Below, piece by piece: positions 51,419 through 60,822 of a DNA stretch of 64,000 nucleotides. The notes below the pieces were generated by a model, which ran no database searches, had not been told where the DNA came from, and was given only the letters and a program-made list of their open reading frames with translations. Every line of letters begins with the position of its first letter. Within the stretch, counting starts at the first letter, position 1. A program made the position numbers and the translations under genes. This DNA is from Pseudomonas sp. ICMP 561 (GTDB lineage Bacteria > Pseudomonadota > Gammaproteobacteria > Pseudomonadales > Pseudomonadaceae): the NCBI RefSeq assembly GCF_002699985.1, contig NZ_LKBT01000034.1, positions 248,001-312,000 on the forward strand, given 5' to 3'.

Positions 51419-51583
51419 ATGTTGAGTTGGGCAATCACGTTTCTGATCATCGCCATCGTCGCCGCCGTTCTTGGTTTCGGTGGTATCGCCGGCACCGCAA
51501 CCGGTATCGCGAAGATCCTTTTCGTCGTATTCCTGGTTATGTTCGTGGTCTCGTTCTTCTTTGGCCGTCGCGGCCGAGGTTAA
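51419..51583 (+). CDS. DUF1328 small membrane protein
   Basis: The 54-residue protein begins [20 protein letters not shown] and contains [14 protein letters not shown], the DUF1328 (YtjA/YqaE-like) signature of two membrane helices. Ends [21 protein letters not shown] precedes the ATG. It ends 3 bases before the Ivy-like start, showing tight linkage. Small stress-related membrane protein; function unknown. Confidence 0.85.
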
Positions 51584-51585
51584 AC

Positions 51586-52053
51586 ATGCGCACGTCTCTG
51601 CACTCAATCGCAGCCGCCCTATTAATGGGCGGCAGCGCAATGGCGATGGCTGCCAATGACGGCCAGTCTCGGGTCAATCAGTTATTGGGATCTGACCCCG
51701 AGTACCGGTCTACCTGGAGTTCAGTGATCAAGAAGGAGGAGCGTTTGCCCGACTGGGTGATCAATCTCTCCGGTGCCAGCGAGCAGCAGATGACCGCTGT
51801 GACCGAAGACAAGAAGCCGTATCTGGTCGGTCCTTTGTGTGAAAAAGCTGAAACCTGCAAGAGCCAGCGTCTTCTCGTGGCGTTCAGCCTCGACAAAGAT
51901 GAAGCCTATGCATTGTTGGTAGATGTGCCAGCTGGCCTGCCTTCGGACAAGTCGCCGACACGTCACGCAACTTACCGTTATCTGGGTGAACCGGATGAGG
52001 GAATGCAAGGCATGCTCCAGGAACAGCTCCGCAAGGATCCGAACTGGTACTGA
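51586..52053 (+). CDS. Ivy-like (inhibitor of vertebrate lysozyme family) protein
   Basis: The 155-residue protein has a signal peptide ending AMAANDG near 24 and the Ivy fold (LPDWVINLSGASEQQMTAV, then VAFSLDKDEAYALLVD). The inhibitory loop of Ivy, C-KPHD-C in E. coli, reads CEKAETC here: two cysteines with five residues between and no histidine. So lysozyme inhibition by the classical histidine is not supported. It starts 3 bases after the DUF1328 stop. It could be a paralogue with another role. Confidence 0.8.
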   Translation: MRTSLHSIAAALLMGGSAMAMAANDGQSRVNQLLGSDPEYRSTWSSVIKKEERLPDWVINLSGASEQQMTAVTEDKKPYLVGPLCEKAETCKSQRLLVAFSLDKDEAYALLVDVPAGLPSDKSPTRHATYRYLGEPDEGMQGMLQEQLRKDPNWY

Positions 52054-52707
52054 TTCACGGTATTCGAGAACAGAGAGCATTCATGTTCGGGGTGCTCTTT
52101 AGCTACGCGGTTCGAGAAGAACCGCGTATGACCAGGGGGCCGGGACGCTTTGATCGTTTGGATCGGAGTGACCTAGGAGTACAGGGAGTGCTTCCGAGGA
52201 GGGCCGGGTCAGGAAGAACCGCGACGCAATTCCATGATTGTAATCTCGAATATTCGGGAAACGGTCGGCTGTCTTGCGTTGCGTTTTATCATTTCAACTT
52301 GCATTAGATGCATGTCCGAGCATCCGACAAATCTTGTACGAATTGTCTGCTTTTCATCCCCTCCGTTTACCTGCTGATTTCCTGTTTTAAATTTCTGAAT
52401 GGCCTGTAGAGGGCGAATTAGCCACCTTTGAGCCGATTCGCGGTACGTCCTGGTCGTTTTCAGGCATGTTTTCTGTCGCTTGCATTATGCCGATTCGGCA
52501 TGGGGTAGTCGTTTACGGCATTAGACGTCGCGCCCATGCGTGGGAATAGTTGCGCCTTTTTTCGTCAGCTAAAGAGCCGGATGCTCGCTTGCTGCATCTA
52601 CTCGGCACTGCTCTGAACGGTAACCCATGTCTCGCCGCTGCTGTGGATCAGCAAAGTCGTGCATGTGTGCTTAGAGAAGTGCGAGCCACTTGAAAAAAGG
52701 TAACGAC
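52054..52707. other. Long intergenic region before gltP
   Basis: I see no credible gene. A short terminator-like hairpin follows the Ivy-like gene (AGAGCA 52074-52079 with TGCTCT 52093-52098, then TTT). A perfect 10-bp stem TACGCGGTTC / GAACCGCGTA lies at 52104-52128. An ATGCCGA/TCGGCAT hairpin occurs near 52487-52501. The remainder is T/C-rich and may be a long gltP leader. Confidence 0.5.
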
Positions 52708-54048
52708 ATGAAGAAGGCAAAGCTGAGCCTGGCATGGCAGATCCTTATCGGTCTGACACTCGGGATTGCGCTGGGCGCGCTACTTAACCACTTCAGTGCA
52801 GAGAAGGCCTGGTGGATCAGTAACATCCTTCAACCGGCGGGCGATATCTTTATCCGCCTGATCAAAATGATCGTCGTACCTATTGTGGTTGCCTCGCTGG
52901 TCGTAGGGATTGCAGGTGTTGGCGATGCCAAGAAGCTGGGGCGTATTGGCCTCAAGACCATTCTTTACTTCGAAGTCGTCACGACCATCGCGATTCTGGT
53001 TGGACTGGTGCTGGCCAATGTTTTCCATCCTGGCACCGGTATCGACATGAGCAGCCTGGGTACTGACGACATCTCGAAGTACATGGCGACCACGGCAGAA
53101 GTGCAGCATGACCATGCTTTCATCTCCACGCTCCTGAACCTGATCCCTTCCAATATCTTTGCGGCCCTTGCCCGTGGCGATATGTTACCGATCATCTTCT
53201 TTTCGGTGATGTTCGGTCTCGGTCTGGCGAGCCTGGACGCTGAGGTGCGTGAGCCGGTGCTGAAGGTATTCCAAGGCGTGTCGGAAACCATGTTCAAGGT
53301 CACTCACATGATCATGAACTATGCACCCATTGGTGTATTTGCCCTCATCGCTGTGACCGTCGCTAAATTCGGTTTCGCCTCGCTGCTGCCATTGGCCAAG
53401 CTGGTGATTCTGGTTTACTTCGCCATCGCCTTCTTCGCGTTCGTGGTGCTTGGCCTGATTGCTCGTCTGTTCGGTTTCTCGGTGATCAAGCTGATGCGCA
53501 TCTTCAAGGACGAGCTGATCCTGGCCTACTCCACCGCCAGCTCCGAAACCGCCCTGCCGAACGTGATCAGAAAGATGGAAGCCTATGGCGCGCCGAAGGC
53601 GATCTGCAGCTTTGTGGTACCGACCGGTTACTCGTTCAACCTCGACGGTTCGACCCTTTATCAAAGCATCGCGGCGTTGTTCATTGCTCAGTTGTACGGC
53701 ATTGATCTGTCCATCGGCCAACAGTTGATGCTGGTTCTGACATTGATGGTGACCTCCAAAGGTATCGCTGGCGTGCCAGGCGTTTCCTTTGTGGTGCTGC
53801 TTGCGACGCTGGGCAGTGTGGGTATTCCGCTGGAAGGTCTGGCATTCATTGCCGGTGTCGACCGCATCATGGACATGGCGCGTACCGCATTGAACGTGAT
53901 CGGCAACGCGTTGGCTGTACTGGTCATCTCGCGTTGGGAAGGCATGTATGACGATGCCAAAGGTGAGCGCTACTGGAATTCCCTGCTGCACGCGCGCAGC
54001 AAGGAAGCGGTTCCGGGCGCTGAGCCGGTGTCTTCGAACAACGCATAA
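52708..54048 (+). CDS. gltP: Proton/sodium-dicarboxylate or glutamate symporter (GltP)
   Basis: The 446-residue protein belongs to the DAACS family: about 8 membrane helices and two hairpin loops. The family core is STASSETALPNVIRKME near 278, followed by VVPTGYSFNLDGSTLYQS near 305, and a C-terminal region with a GVDRIMDMARTALNVIGN segment. It takes up glutamate, aspartate or C4-dicarboxylates. ATG at 52708 follows AAGG. Confidence 0.93.
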   Translation: MKKAKLSLAWQILIGLTLGIALGALLNHFSAEKAWWISNILQPAGDIFIRLIKMIVVPIVVASLVVGIAGVGDAKKLGRIGLKTILYFEVVTTIAILVGLVLANVFHPGTGIDMSSLGTDDISKYMATTAEVQHDHAFISTLLNLIPSNIFAALARGDMLPIIFFSVMFGLGLASLDAEVREPVLKVFQGVSETMFKVTHMIMNYAPIGVFALIAVTVAKFGFASLLPLAKLVILVYFAIAFFAFVVLGLIARLFGFSVIKLMRIFKDELILAYSTASSETALPNVIRKMEAYGAPKAICSFVVPTGYSFNLDGSTLYQSIAALFIAQLYGIDLSIGQQLMLVLTLMVTSKGIAGVPGVSFVVLLATLGSVGIPLEGLAFIAGVDRIMDMARTALNVIGNALAVLVISRWEGMYDDAKGERYWNSLLHARSKEAVPGAEPVSSNNA

Positions 54049-54090
54049 ATGCTCCCGACAGGCTGCAAGTGACCTCAAACTCACGCACGA

Positions 54091-54185
54091 CCGGTAGGAC
54101 CGAATTCATTCGGGAAGGCTGTGCTTCAGGCGGTACAAAGGCTGTGAATGTACCGGCCTCTTCGCGAATGAATTCGCTCCTGCCG
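54091..54185. repeat. REPIN variant (GAATTCATTCGGGAAG family)
   Basis: Arms 54091-54117 and 54159-54185 are inverted copies: CCGGTAGGACCGAATTCATT versus CGAATGAATTCGCTCCTGCC, with a few mismatches. It marks the end of gltP and lies just before cyaA. Confidence 0.8.
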
Positions 54186-54245
54186 GGATTTGGGGTCACA
54201 CGGCAACATAGGGTCATCCCACAGGTTTCGTATAGCGCCAACACA

Positions 54246-54271
54246 CCCCGGCATGCCGGGGTTTGTTGTTT
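54246..54271 (+). terminator. Rho-independent terminator near the cyaA 3' end
   Basis: CCCCGGCATGCCGGGG (54246-54261) is a perfect palindrome, followed by TTTGTTGTTT. The T-tract lies on the + side, so it ends + strand transcription from gltP. Confidence 0.75.
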
Positions 54272-54276
54272 CTGGC

Positions 54277-57126
54277 TCAGGCCTGCGCCATGGCGTCGTT
54301 GAGTGATTTTTCCAGCTGCGCCTTGTAGCGCAGGTACAGGATGGTTTGTCCGCGAGCGTCGTCCAGTAAGCCGGAAAGGTCAAGGTCGGTGATGTAGCAG
54401 CGATAGCGTTCGGGCTCGGTGCGTCGCTCGAGGATCTGTCTGGCCACGACGCTGAACAACTGATCACCATGCTCCAGCTCGGAGAACTCGTTGTTATCGC
54501 AGTACAGCGTCACGCTGACCTGACCGGGTGATGCTTGTTCGACAATCGCCTGCACGTCGTAGAACGGCTTGCTTGCGGCAGTTGGCGCACTGCGTGGTTC
54601 GATGCGTCGGGCTCGCCCTGCGCCAGATGGCAAGACCTGGTAATAAAGCGTTTCGAGGAAAGCGACCGCTGTGGTATCGCCCACAGGCAGCATCCCGGTG
54701 CGGCGATAAACCAACGCCTGGAAGAAACGCTGCAGGGGCTGCAACAGGCTCAACTCATCGTGATAAGGCAGGCGCTGATGCCAGAGCGCATTGTGTTCAT
54801 CGAGTGCGTAGAGATCGGCCTCATTTTCGTTGACCCTGTAAAACACTTGAATGCATTCGGGCTGGCCATGGGGAAGGATCAGCGCCAGATCGTGATCGCT
54901 CAGGGCGTGCGGATCCAGGTGCAGAGGGCTGTAGCGCGGTAGCTCTTCACCCAGATATTCGAACAGTCCCGAAAGACTATTGATCACCACATGAGTGACT
55001 GGCTGGGTCGGCACCATTTCCAGTACGTGGTACTGCTGTTGCACCTGGATCAGGTAGCGATGGTTCAGGCGCGCGGCATGCAGCAGTTGCGCGGTGGCTA
55101 CCAGCTCCTCAACCCGCTGGGCGATCGCGGGAGCGCGGTTGTGGCAGAAGCAACGCACACTCACCACAGGTTGCGCCGCGCCCTCGGGCAAATTACTGAG
55201 TAGCTCGCTCAGGCAGTCAAGCAGCGCATGAGCGCCGTCATAGCGGCTGACGAGGATTTCGTTCCAGCTGTTCAGCGTGATCTGATCCAGAGTCAGTACG
55301 AGGTTTTCCCTGACCCCGGCATAACTCAGCGAATCGGTTCGTTCAGTGGTCATCAGGATGTTCAGATCACGATGGTGACTGAGCGGATCAATCCCGACGT
55401 TGACCAGCAACAGAATCTCGCTGGGTACCGCAGGGCTCAGCACGCGTTCTTCGCTGACCACCTGGAGCGGAACAGGGATCTGCTGTTGCAGCGCCCCGAG
55501 CAGATTGAACAGCTCGAATTCGCTCAGGTCGCTGCTGCCCGGATGCAGTGCCAGCCGCGTGGTGGTGTCGATCACATTGTTGCGATGGCACCAGGTCAAC
55601 AGTTCCAGCAACTCGCGGCTGCGCTTGATTGGCGAGAAGTCGATCCATTCATGAGCGCCCAGACTGCCGTTATACAGAGCCCACTGAGTTTTACCCGGCT
55701 CGCGCTTATTGGGTGACTGCACCAGCGTCAGCGTGTCTTCCGCCAGATCGGGAGCAATGCCCGGATTGATGAACTCGACTTTGCCTGCCTTGCGCTCGAA
55801 TGCGGCGTACAACCTGCGGCCGAGTATATTCAGGTCCCGGGCGTTGGCCGAGCTGGCGACGTTTTGCTGGCGGGCGAGCTGGGTCAGAAAGCGATAGCTG
55901 TAGTTGAGTTCGTTGACCAGTGCGCGGCGCTCATGGGCGACCTGGCGCACCTTCCACTGACTGCGGCTGTCGAGCAGGAGTAATTGGCGTTCGTCCCAGC
56001 CCCACTCCCGCGTCAGTCTTTCCAGTAACTGCCGCTGCCAGCTGGTGTTGCGCAGCCGCGCAGTCCCGGTCAGTTTTTTATTCACTTTCAAATACAGGCT
56101 GCGGCGTACCAGCTCCAGTCGTTCCAGTTCGCCGCGCTGGATCAGATACTCCTCAATACGCCGATACACGACCATGTATGGATCCAGCTCATCCAGATCC
56201 ACCCGATTGGCGAACACCGCTTTCTTGAAGCGCAGGCTCAGGCAGCGGACCTTGGGGTGTTCGCTGGCATACACCTCAGTCAACAGCAGTTTGAGCACCG
56301 ACTTATAGGGTGACTCGATGCCCTTGAACAATTGCCACAGGCCGGCACCGAGAAACTCTCCGGGCGGAATAAGCGCCATATGGCCCAGGTCGAGCACTTC
56401 ATCATCGCGGATAAAGCGTTTCGACAGCAGCGTATGGGTGTACTCGGCGTAGCGCTGTTCTTCATAGCTCGGCACCAGCCACCACATGGGCGTGCGACCC
56501 GCGAGCCAGATGGCGGTGCGGTAGAACTCGTCCAGCAACAGATAGTGCTGCGTGCTGCCGCAGTTGTCCGAACTGAGCTGCGTATCGCGCTCACCTGCAG
56601 CGAAACGCTGCAGGTCGATCAGGAAAAAGTGCGCTTCTGCACCCTGACTGGCGGCCCACACTTCCAGCGCCTGACACTTCTTGTGCAGCTCGGCGGCTTC
56701 GTCTGCATTCAGCTCTGAGTCATGACAAACCCAGACATCCATGTCGCTTTCTTCAGCTTGCGCGAAGGTACCCAGGCTGCCCATCAGAAACAGACCGTGA
56801 ATGGGGTTGCGCGCATTGCCACGCCGGGCTTTGTACGAGAACGACCGGGTCAGGCGTTGGGCTTCGGCCAGCGCCAGGCTACTGGGCTCGTATTGGGACA
56901 CGCCCGCAGGCGTGCTGCCGGAAACATAACCGGGCAGTAGCGGATGGTTAACGTGAAAAAACAGCGGCAGCAAATTCAATACGGTTTGCTGGCGAGTGGA
57001 CAGCCCCTCGAGGGCGCGCGCAAGCCGCCCACTGTTCAAAGTCAGGAAACGGTTACGGAGCTGGGAAAGCACCTTACGGTCGATGCCTTCATCCAGGTCA
57101 GGACGGATTTCGGAATTACGCGTCAT
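54277..57126 (-). CDS. cyaA: Adenylate cyclase class I
   Basis: The 949-residue protein is class I CyaA. The catalytic nucleotidyltransferase motif appears near the N-terminus (FLMGSLGTFAQAEESDMDVWV near 112-130, with GS and paired Asp). The N-terminal domain continues through TRSFSYKARRGNARNP and PMWWLVP. The remaining 500 residues are the regulatory region. It makes cyclic AMP for Vfr/CRP control. It has no closely linked partner here. Confidence 0.95.
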   Translation of the reverse strand: MTRNSEIRPDLDEGIDRKVLSQLRNRFLTLNSGRLARALEGLSTRQQTVLNLLPLFFHVNHPLLPGYVSGSTPAGVSQYEPSSLALAEAQRLTRSFSYKARRGNARNPIHGLFLMGSLGTFAQAEESDMDVWVCHDSELNADEAAELHKKCQALEVWAASQGAEAHFFLIDLQRFAAGERDTQLSSDNCGSTQHYLLLDEFYRTAIWLAGRTPMWWLVPSYEEQRYAEYTHTLLSKRFIRDDEVLDLGHMALIPPGEFLGAGLWQLFKGIESPYKSVLKLLLTEVYASEHPKVRCLSLRFKKAVFANRVDLDELDPYMVVYRRIEEYLIQRGELERLELVRRSLYLKVNKKLTGTARLRNTSWQRQLLERLTREWGWDERQLLLLDSRSQWKVRQVAHERRALVNELNYSYRFLTQLARQQNVASSANARDLNILGRRLYAAFERKAGKVEFINPGIAPDLAEDTLTLVQSPNKREPGKTQWALYNGSLGAHEWIDFSPIKRSRELLELLTWCHRNNVIDTTTRLALHPGSSDLSEFELFNLLGALQQQIPVPLQVVSEERVLSPAVPSEILLLVNVGIDPLSHHRDLNILMTTERTDSLSYAGVRENLVLTLDQITLNSWNEILVSRYDGAHALLDCLSELLSNLPEGAAQPVVSVRCFCHNRAPAIAQRVEELVATAQLLHAARLNHRYLIQVQQQYHVLEMVPTQPVTHVVINSLSGLFEYLGEELPRYSPLHLDPHALSDHDLALILPHGQPECIQVFYRVNENEADLYALDEHNALWHQRLPYHDELSLLQPLQRFFQALVYRRTGMLPVGDTTAVAFLETLYYQVLPSGAGRARRIEPRSAPTAASKPFYDVQAIVEQASPGQVSVTLYCDNNEFSELEHGDQLFSVVARQILERRTEPERYRCYITDLDLSGLLDDARGQTILYLRYKAQLEKSLNDAMAQA

Positions 57127-57273
57127 TGCAACTCAAACCGGATGCCGGGCTCGAAAGGGGCGGCGTGGAAGTAGTGAGTCAGACGGCGGGCAGGACGACG
57201 TGAGAGCCTGAAGCTTTCAGTCCGTTTATTGTTCTGGCGCCAACTTTTTACTATCGGCGCAGATTTTCATAAA

Positions 57274-57313
57274 TGAAGGGCCCGTCAGACCTTTTTTGGA
57301 ATGCGGGCCCTGG
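57274..57313 (-). terminator. Inverted repeat after the TIGR02647 gene
   Basis: GGGCCCG and CGGGCCC arms (about 57278 and 57303) form an 8-bp stem on the - strand with a weak T-tract; a possible terminator for the small gene at 57320. Confidence 0.45.
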
Positions 57314-57319
57314 CGGCGA

Positions 57320-57568
57320 TCAAGCGGCTTGTTTGGCAACGTTCAGAATAGTCAGCAGGGACTGGGCATGTTCGGCGGCTTCCAGTCCGAGACTGGTCAG
57401 GTATCCGCCATCGACCTGAGTGGTCAGGCCTTTTTCGAAGAGTCTTTTAGCAGCCGCAACAGCAGTCGGAGCGGCCACGTGATGGACTTTGAGTCCTTCA
57501 AGGGTATTGCCCAGATTGAAGAGTGCGAGGATTTCCAGTTCGGCAACCAGCTCAGGGGTATACGACAT
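57320..57568 (-). CDS. TIGR02647 family small protein
   Basis: The 82-residue protein begins MSYTPELVAELEILALFNLG and matches the TIGR02647 family of short helical proteins in gamma-proteobacteria. It has no membrane segment; function unknown. GGAGCACCT precedes the ATG. It lies between cyaA and the acidic small protein on the same strand. Confidence 0.8.
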   Translation of the reverse strand: MSYTPELVAELEILALFNLGNTLEGLKVHHVAAPTAVAAAKRLFEKGLTTQVDGGYLTSLGLEAAEHAQSLLTILNVAKQAA

Positions 57569-57804
57569 AGGTGCTCCAGACTTTTTCTAGTAATACGCCT
57601 CACTGGCTGGCGGAATCCTGGAATCAACGTGTCTGTGCTGCGCTCGTCGGTTCTGGATGACCGTTAAAGCCGGCTCGGCGTGGAAGCCTCGTCGTTCTAG
57701 TGGCAGCGAGGCATTTGCAGTGTAGACCTGGTCTGGGGATTTTGCCGAGCCTGATTTTCTGAGGTTTCGCCACCGGCCGTCAGTTGGCCGGTGCGCGCGT
57801 CAGC

Positions 57805-58080
57805 TCATGCCTCTGGCGGTAACTCAGGCAAGGCACGCAAGGCGGTTTCATACCATTCGGTGTTGAATGGGCGGTCTTCTTCCAGCAGTGCGTCAATTTC
57901 GATAGCCAGAACATGGGCCATCAACTGCAGGATTTCTTCACGCTCATAGCCCACCAGCGTCAGCTTGTTGAACGTCGCTTTGGCGGCAGGAGGGTTGTCG
58001 CTTTCAATCTGATTTTCGATAGCCTGAACCAGGGTCGATTCAGCGAATTCTTCTTCATCGTTGTCGAGGGTGTCGGTCAT
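57805..58080 (-). CDS. Small acidic conserved protein
   Basis: The 91-residue protein is very acidic at its N-terminus (TLDNDEEEFAEST). A helical core follows (KLTLVGYEREEILQLMAHVL) and then a proline-rich tail (ALPELPPEA). Family and function are not recognised. AAGGA lies 8 bases before the ATG at 58080; an in-frame ATG at 58089 would leave no space for it. A REPIN lies upstream. Confidence 0.75.
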   Translation of the reverse strand: MTDTLDNDEEEFAESTLVQAIENQIESDNPPAAKATFNKLTLVGYEREEILQLMAHVLAIEIDALLEEDRPFNTEWYETALRALPELPPEA

Positions 58081-58110
58081 GGGGTGCATCCTTGAGAAGT
58101 TTGGTTCAAC

Positions 58111-58204
58111 CCGTAGGACCGGCTTCAGCCGGGAGGAGGTCGGTACAATCGAGGCATAACCTTAATCAGGAAAGGCGCTCTCCCGGCTAAAGCCGGTCCT
58201 ACGG
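58111..58204. repeat. REPIN (CCGGCTTTAGCCGGGAG family)
   Basis: Left arm 58111-58135 and right arm 58178-58204, with spacer ending ATCAGGAAAGGCG. It lies between argH and the small acidic gene, both on -. Confidence 0.9.
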
Positions 58205-58212
58205 ATGAAAGA

Positions 58213-59607
58213 TTAACGCGCAGCGAGTAACGCATGTCCGCGAACCACAGCAGCCTTGACCTGTGCCGGAGCGGTGCCGCCGATGTGATCGCGGGCGTTG
58301 ACCGAACCTTCCAGGGTCAGTACGGCAAACACGTCCTGCTCGATCTGATCGCTGAATTTGCGCAGTTCTTCCAGGCTCATTTCAGCCAGGTCCTTGCCGC
58401 TTTCAACGCCATATTTCACCGCATGGCCGACGATTTCGTGGCAATCACGGAATGGCAGACCACGACGTACCAGGTAGTCCGCCAGGTCTGTCGCCGTGGA
58501 GAAACCGCGCAGCGCAGCTTCACGCATGATGGCGTGCTTGGGCTTGATCGCCGGGATCATGTCGGCAAAGGCACGCAAGGAGTCACGCAGCGTGTCGGCG
58601 GCGTCGAACAACGGCTCCTTGTCTTCCTGATTGTCCTTGTTGTAGGCCAGTGGCTGGCCCTTCATCAAGGTCAGCAGGCCCATCAGGGCGCCGAATACGC
58701 GGCCACTTTTGCCACGCACCAACTCCGGTACGTCAGGGTTTTTCTTCTGCGGCATGATCGAGCTGCCAGTGCAGAAACGATCCGGTAGATCGATGAACTG
58801 GAACTGGGCGCTGGTCCACAGCACCAGCTCTTCCGAGAAGCGCGACAAATGCATCATCGCGATGCTGGCGGCCGAGCAGAATTCGATGGCGAAGTCACGA
58901 TCCGAAACGCTGTCCAGCGAGTTACCGCCGACGACGTCAAAGCCCAGCAGTTTGCAGGTCAGTTCGCGATCAATCGGGTAAGTCGTACCGGCCAGTGCTG
59001 CGCTGCCCAATGGCATGCGGTTCAGGCGCTTGCGGCAGTCGACCAGACGCTCGTAATCGCGGCTGAGCATTTCAAACCACGCCAGCATATGGTGACCGAA
59101 TGTGACCGGTTGCGCGGTCTGCAAATGAGTGAAGCCCGGCATGATGGTGTCGGACTCACGCTCTGCCTGACCCAGCAGGCCCTGTTGCAGGCGAGTGATC
59201 TCAGACAGGATCAGGTCGATTTCGTCACGCAGCCACAGGCGGATATCAGTTGCCACTTGGTCGTTACGGCTGCGACCTGTGTGCAGTTTTTTACCGGTGA
59301 TGCCGATGCGGTCAGTCAGACGCGCTTCGATATTCATGTGCACGTCTTCCAGGTCGACGCGCCACTCGAAGCTGCCCGCTTCGATCTCGGTCTGGATAGT
59401 CTTCAAGCCGTCGATGATGGTGTCGCGCTCGGCATCGGTGAGAACGCCGACCTTGGCCAGCATCGTAGCGTGGGCGATGGAGCCCATGATGTCGTGGCGA
59501 TAAAGGCGTTGGTCGAAGGTGACGGAGGCCGTGAAGCGCGCGACGAAGGCGTCGACGGGTTCACTGAAGCGGCCGCCCCAGGACTGGTTGGTCTTGTCGG
59601 TGCTCAT
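58213..59607 (-). CDS. argH: Argininosuccinate lyase
   Basis: The 464-residue protein begins STDKTNQSWGGRFSEPVDAF and contains HTGRSRNDQVATDIR near 110 and the fumarase-superfamily signature GSSIMPQKKNPD near 280. It makes arginine and fumarate from argininosuccinate. The start at 59607 is chosen over a longer frame that would overlap the algZ start region. It is divergent from algZ. Confidence 0.96.
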   Translation of the reverse strand: MSTDKTNQSWGGRFSEPVDAFVARFTASVTFDQRLYRHDIMGSIAHATMLAKVGVLTDAERDTIIDGLKTIQTEIEAGSFEWRVDLEDVHMNIEARLTDRIGITGKKLHTGRSRNDQVATDIRLWLRDEIDLILSEITRLQQGLLGQAERESDTIMPGFTHLQTAQPVTFGHHMLAWFEMLSRDYERLVDCRKRLNRMPLGSAALAGTTYPIDRELTCKLLGFDVVGGNSLDSVSDRDFAIEFCSAASIAMMHLSRFSEELVLWTSAQFQFIDLPDRFCTGSSIMPQKKNPDVPELVRGKSGRVFGALMGLLTLMKGQPLAYNKDNQEDKEPLFDAADTLRDSLRAFADMIPAIKPKHAIMREAALRGFSTATDLADYLVRRGLPFRDCHEIVGHAVKYGVESGKDLAEMSLEELRKFSDQIEQDVFAVLTLEGSVNARDHIGGTAPAQVKAAVVRGHALLAAR

Positions 59608-59739
59608 GGATTCGCTCGTGATCTGCTGAAGAATGACATGCCCGCGTCTGCTCGCCGGGCACTCGCGATCATAACAGGTTGGCATTTTTTTATTTGCGGG
59701 CAGCTTGCCGCACAGCCCCGCACAGTCGAGACTGGGCTG

Positions 59740-60822
59740 ATGCGAAATAGCTTATTGAAACAACCCTCGCCTAAAGGGCCTGGCAAAGAGTTTTTCCTCC
59801 CTGAGCTGTGCCTTCCGCAAGCGCTGTTGGTACTGGTCCTGCTCGCCGAATTATTGGTTCTGGTGTTGGTGCTGGTCGAACCCATGCGTCCGGGCTTTGA
59901 CTGGGTGCGGCTGGCGCTCATGTCGTTGTTCGTGCAGTGGATTGTGCTCTTGTCAGCGGCCTTGTTGTGCGGGCTTCGCCCGTGGCTGGCGCGTTTGCCT
60001 GCGGGGCGTGCAGGGGTATTCGGTTGTTTGCTGGTTGTGGCGATTACCCTGCTCTGCACGGCAGTCACCGACGTTTGCCAACTGACCGGCAGAGTGACGT
60101 TTGGCGTGATGGTCGAGCGCTACGTACGTTATGGCCTTATCGCGCTGATCATGTCGGCCCTGATGCTGCGCTACTTTTATTTGCAGAGTCAGTGGCGCAA
60201 GCAGCAGCAAGGCGAGTTGCGCGCGCGCATCGAGTCGCTGCAAGCGCGTATCCGGCCGCATTTTCTGTTCAATACCCTGAACAGCATCGCGAGCCTCGTG
60301 GCGACCAATCCGGTCAAAGCCGAGCAGGCGGTGCTGGATCTTTCCGACCTTTTCCGGGCCAGCCTGGCCAAACCCGGAAGCCTCGTCACCTGGCGCGATG
60401 AGCTTGAGTTGGCAAAACGATATTTATCGATTGAGCAATATCGTCTTGGCGAGCGTCTACAGTTGGACTGGGTGATCAGTGGAATTCCAGACGACCTTCC
60501 AATTCCCCAGCTAACCTTGCAGCCACTACTTGAAAACGCTTTGCTTTATGGGATTGCACCTCGCGTCGATGGAGGTGTCGTAAAGGTAGAAGCAGATTAT
60601 GAAAGGGGGGAGTTCATATTGTGTGTAAGCAATCCCTATGACGAAGTTGCCAGTCGGCAGACTTCCAACGGCACTCAGCAAGCACTGGTAAATATCGGTG
60701 CGCGCCTCACGGCACTTTTTGGTCCGCACGCCAGTCTGAGCGTGGAGCGCCGTGACGGTCGTCACTACACCTGTCTACGCTATCCTTGTGCGAGACTCAC
60801 GCAGGAAGCCAGAGCTATATGA
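59740..60822 (+). CDS. algZ: Sensor protein AlgZ/FimS (LytS-type histidine kinase)
   Basis: The 360-residue protein has about four membrane helices in the first 150 residues. A kinase domain follows, with phospho-acceptor His174 (RPHFLFNTLNS) and a late LQPLLENALLYGI N-box. The glycine-rich G-box of standard kinases is degenerate (NGTQQALVNIGARL). It works with AlgR in twitching motility, alginate and virulence control. The start at 59740 was selected on length (FimS about 358 residues). The ATG overlaps algR's start region by ATGA at the 3' end. Confidence 0.92.
   Translation: MRNSLLKQPSPKGPGKEFFLPELCLPQALLVLVLLAELLVLVLVLVEPMRPGFDWVRLALMSLFVQWIVLLSAALLCGLRPWLARLPAGRAGVFGCLLVVAITLLCTAVTDVCQLTGRVTFGVMVERYVRYGLIALIMSALMLRYFYLQSQWRKQQQGELRARIESLQARIRPHFLFNTLNSIASLVATNPVKAEQAVLDLSDLFRASLAKPGSLVTWRDELELAKRYLSIEQYRLGERLQLDWVISGIPDDLPIPQLTLQPLLENALLYGIAPRVDGGVVKVEADYERGEFILCVSNPYDEVASRQTSNGTQQALVNIGARLTALFGPHASLSVERRDGRHYTCLRYPCARLTQEARAI

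Noticed and set aside
52083..52307. Small open frame after the Ivy-like gene
   Set aside because: It overlaps the terminator and a perfect hairpin, has no ribosome site and has a random-looking composition.
58849..59739. N-terminal extension of AlgZ by about 300 codons
   Set aside because: The extension lies antisense to argH, and the AlgZ membrane domain begins after 59740. The 360-residue form matches the family length.
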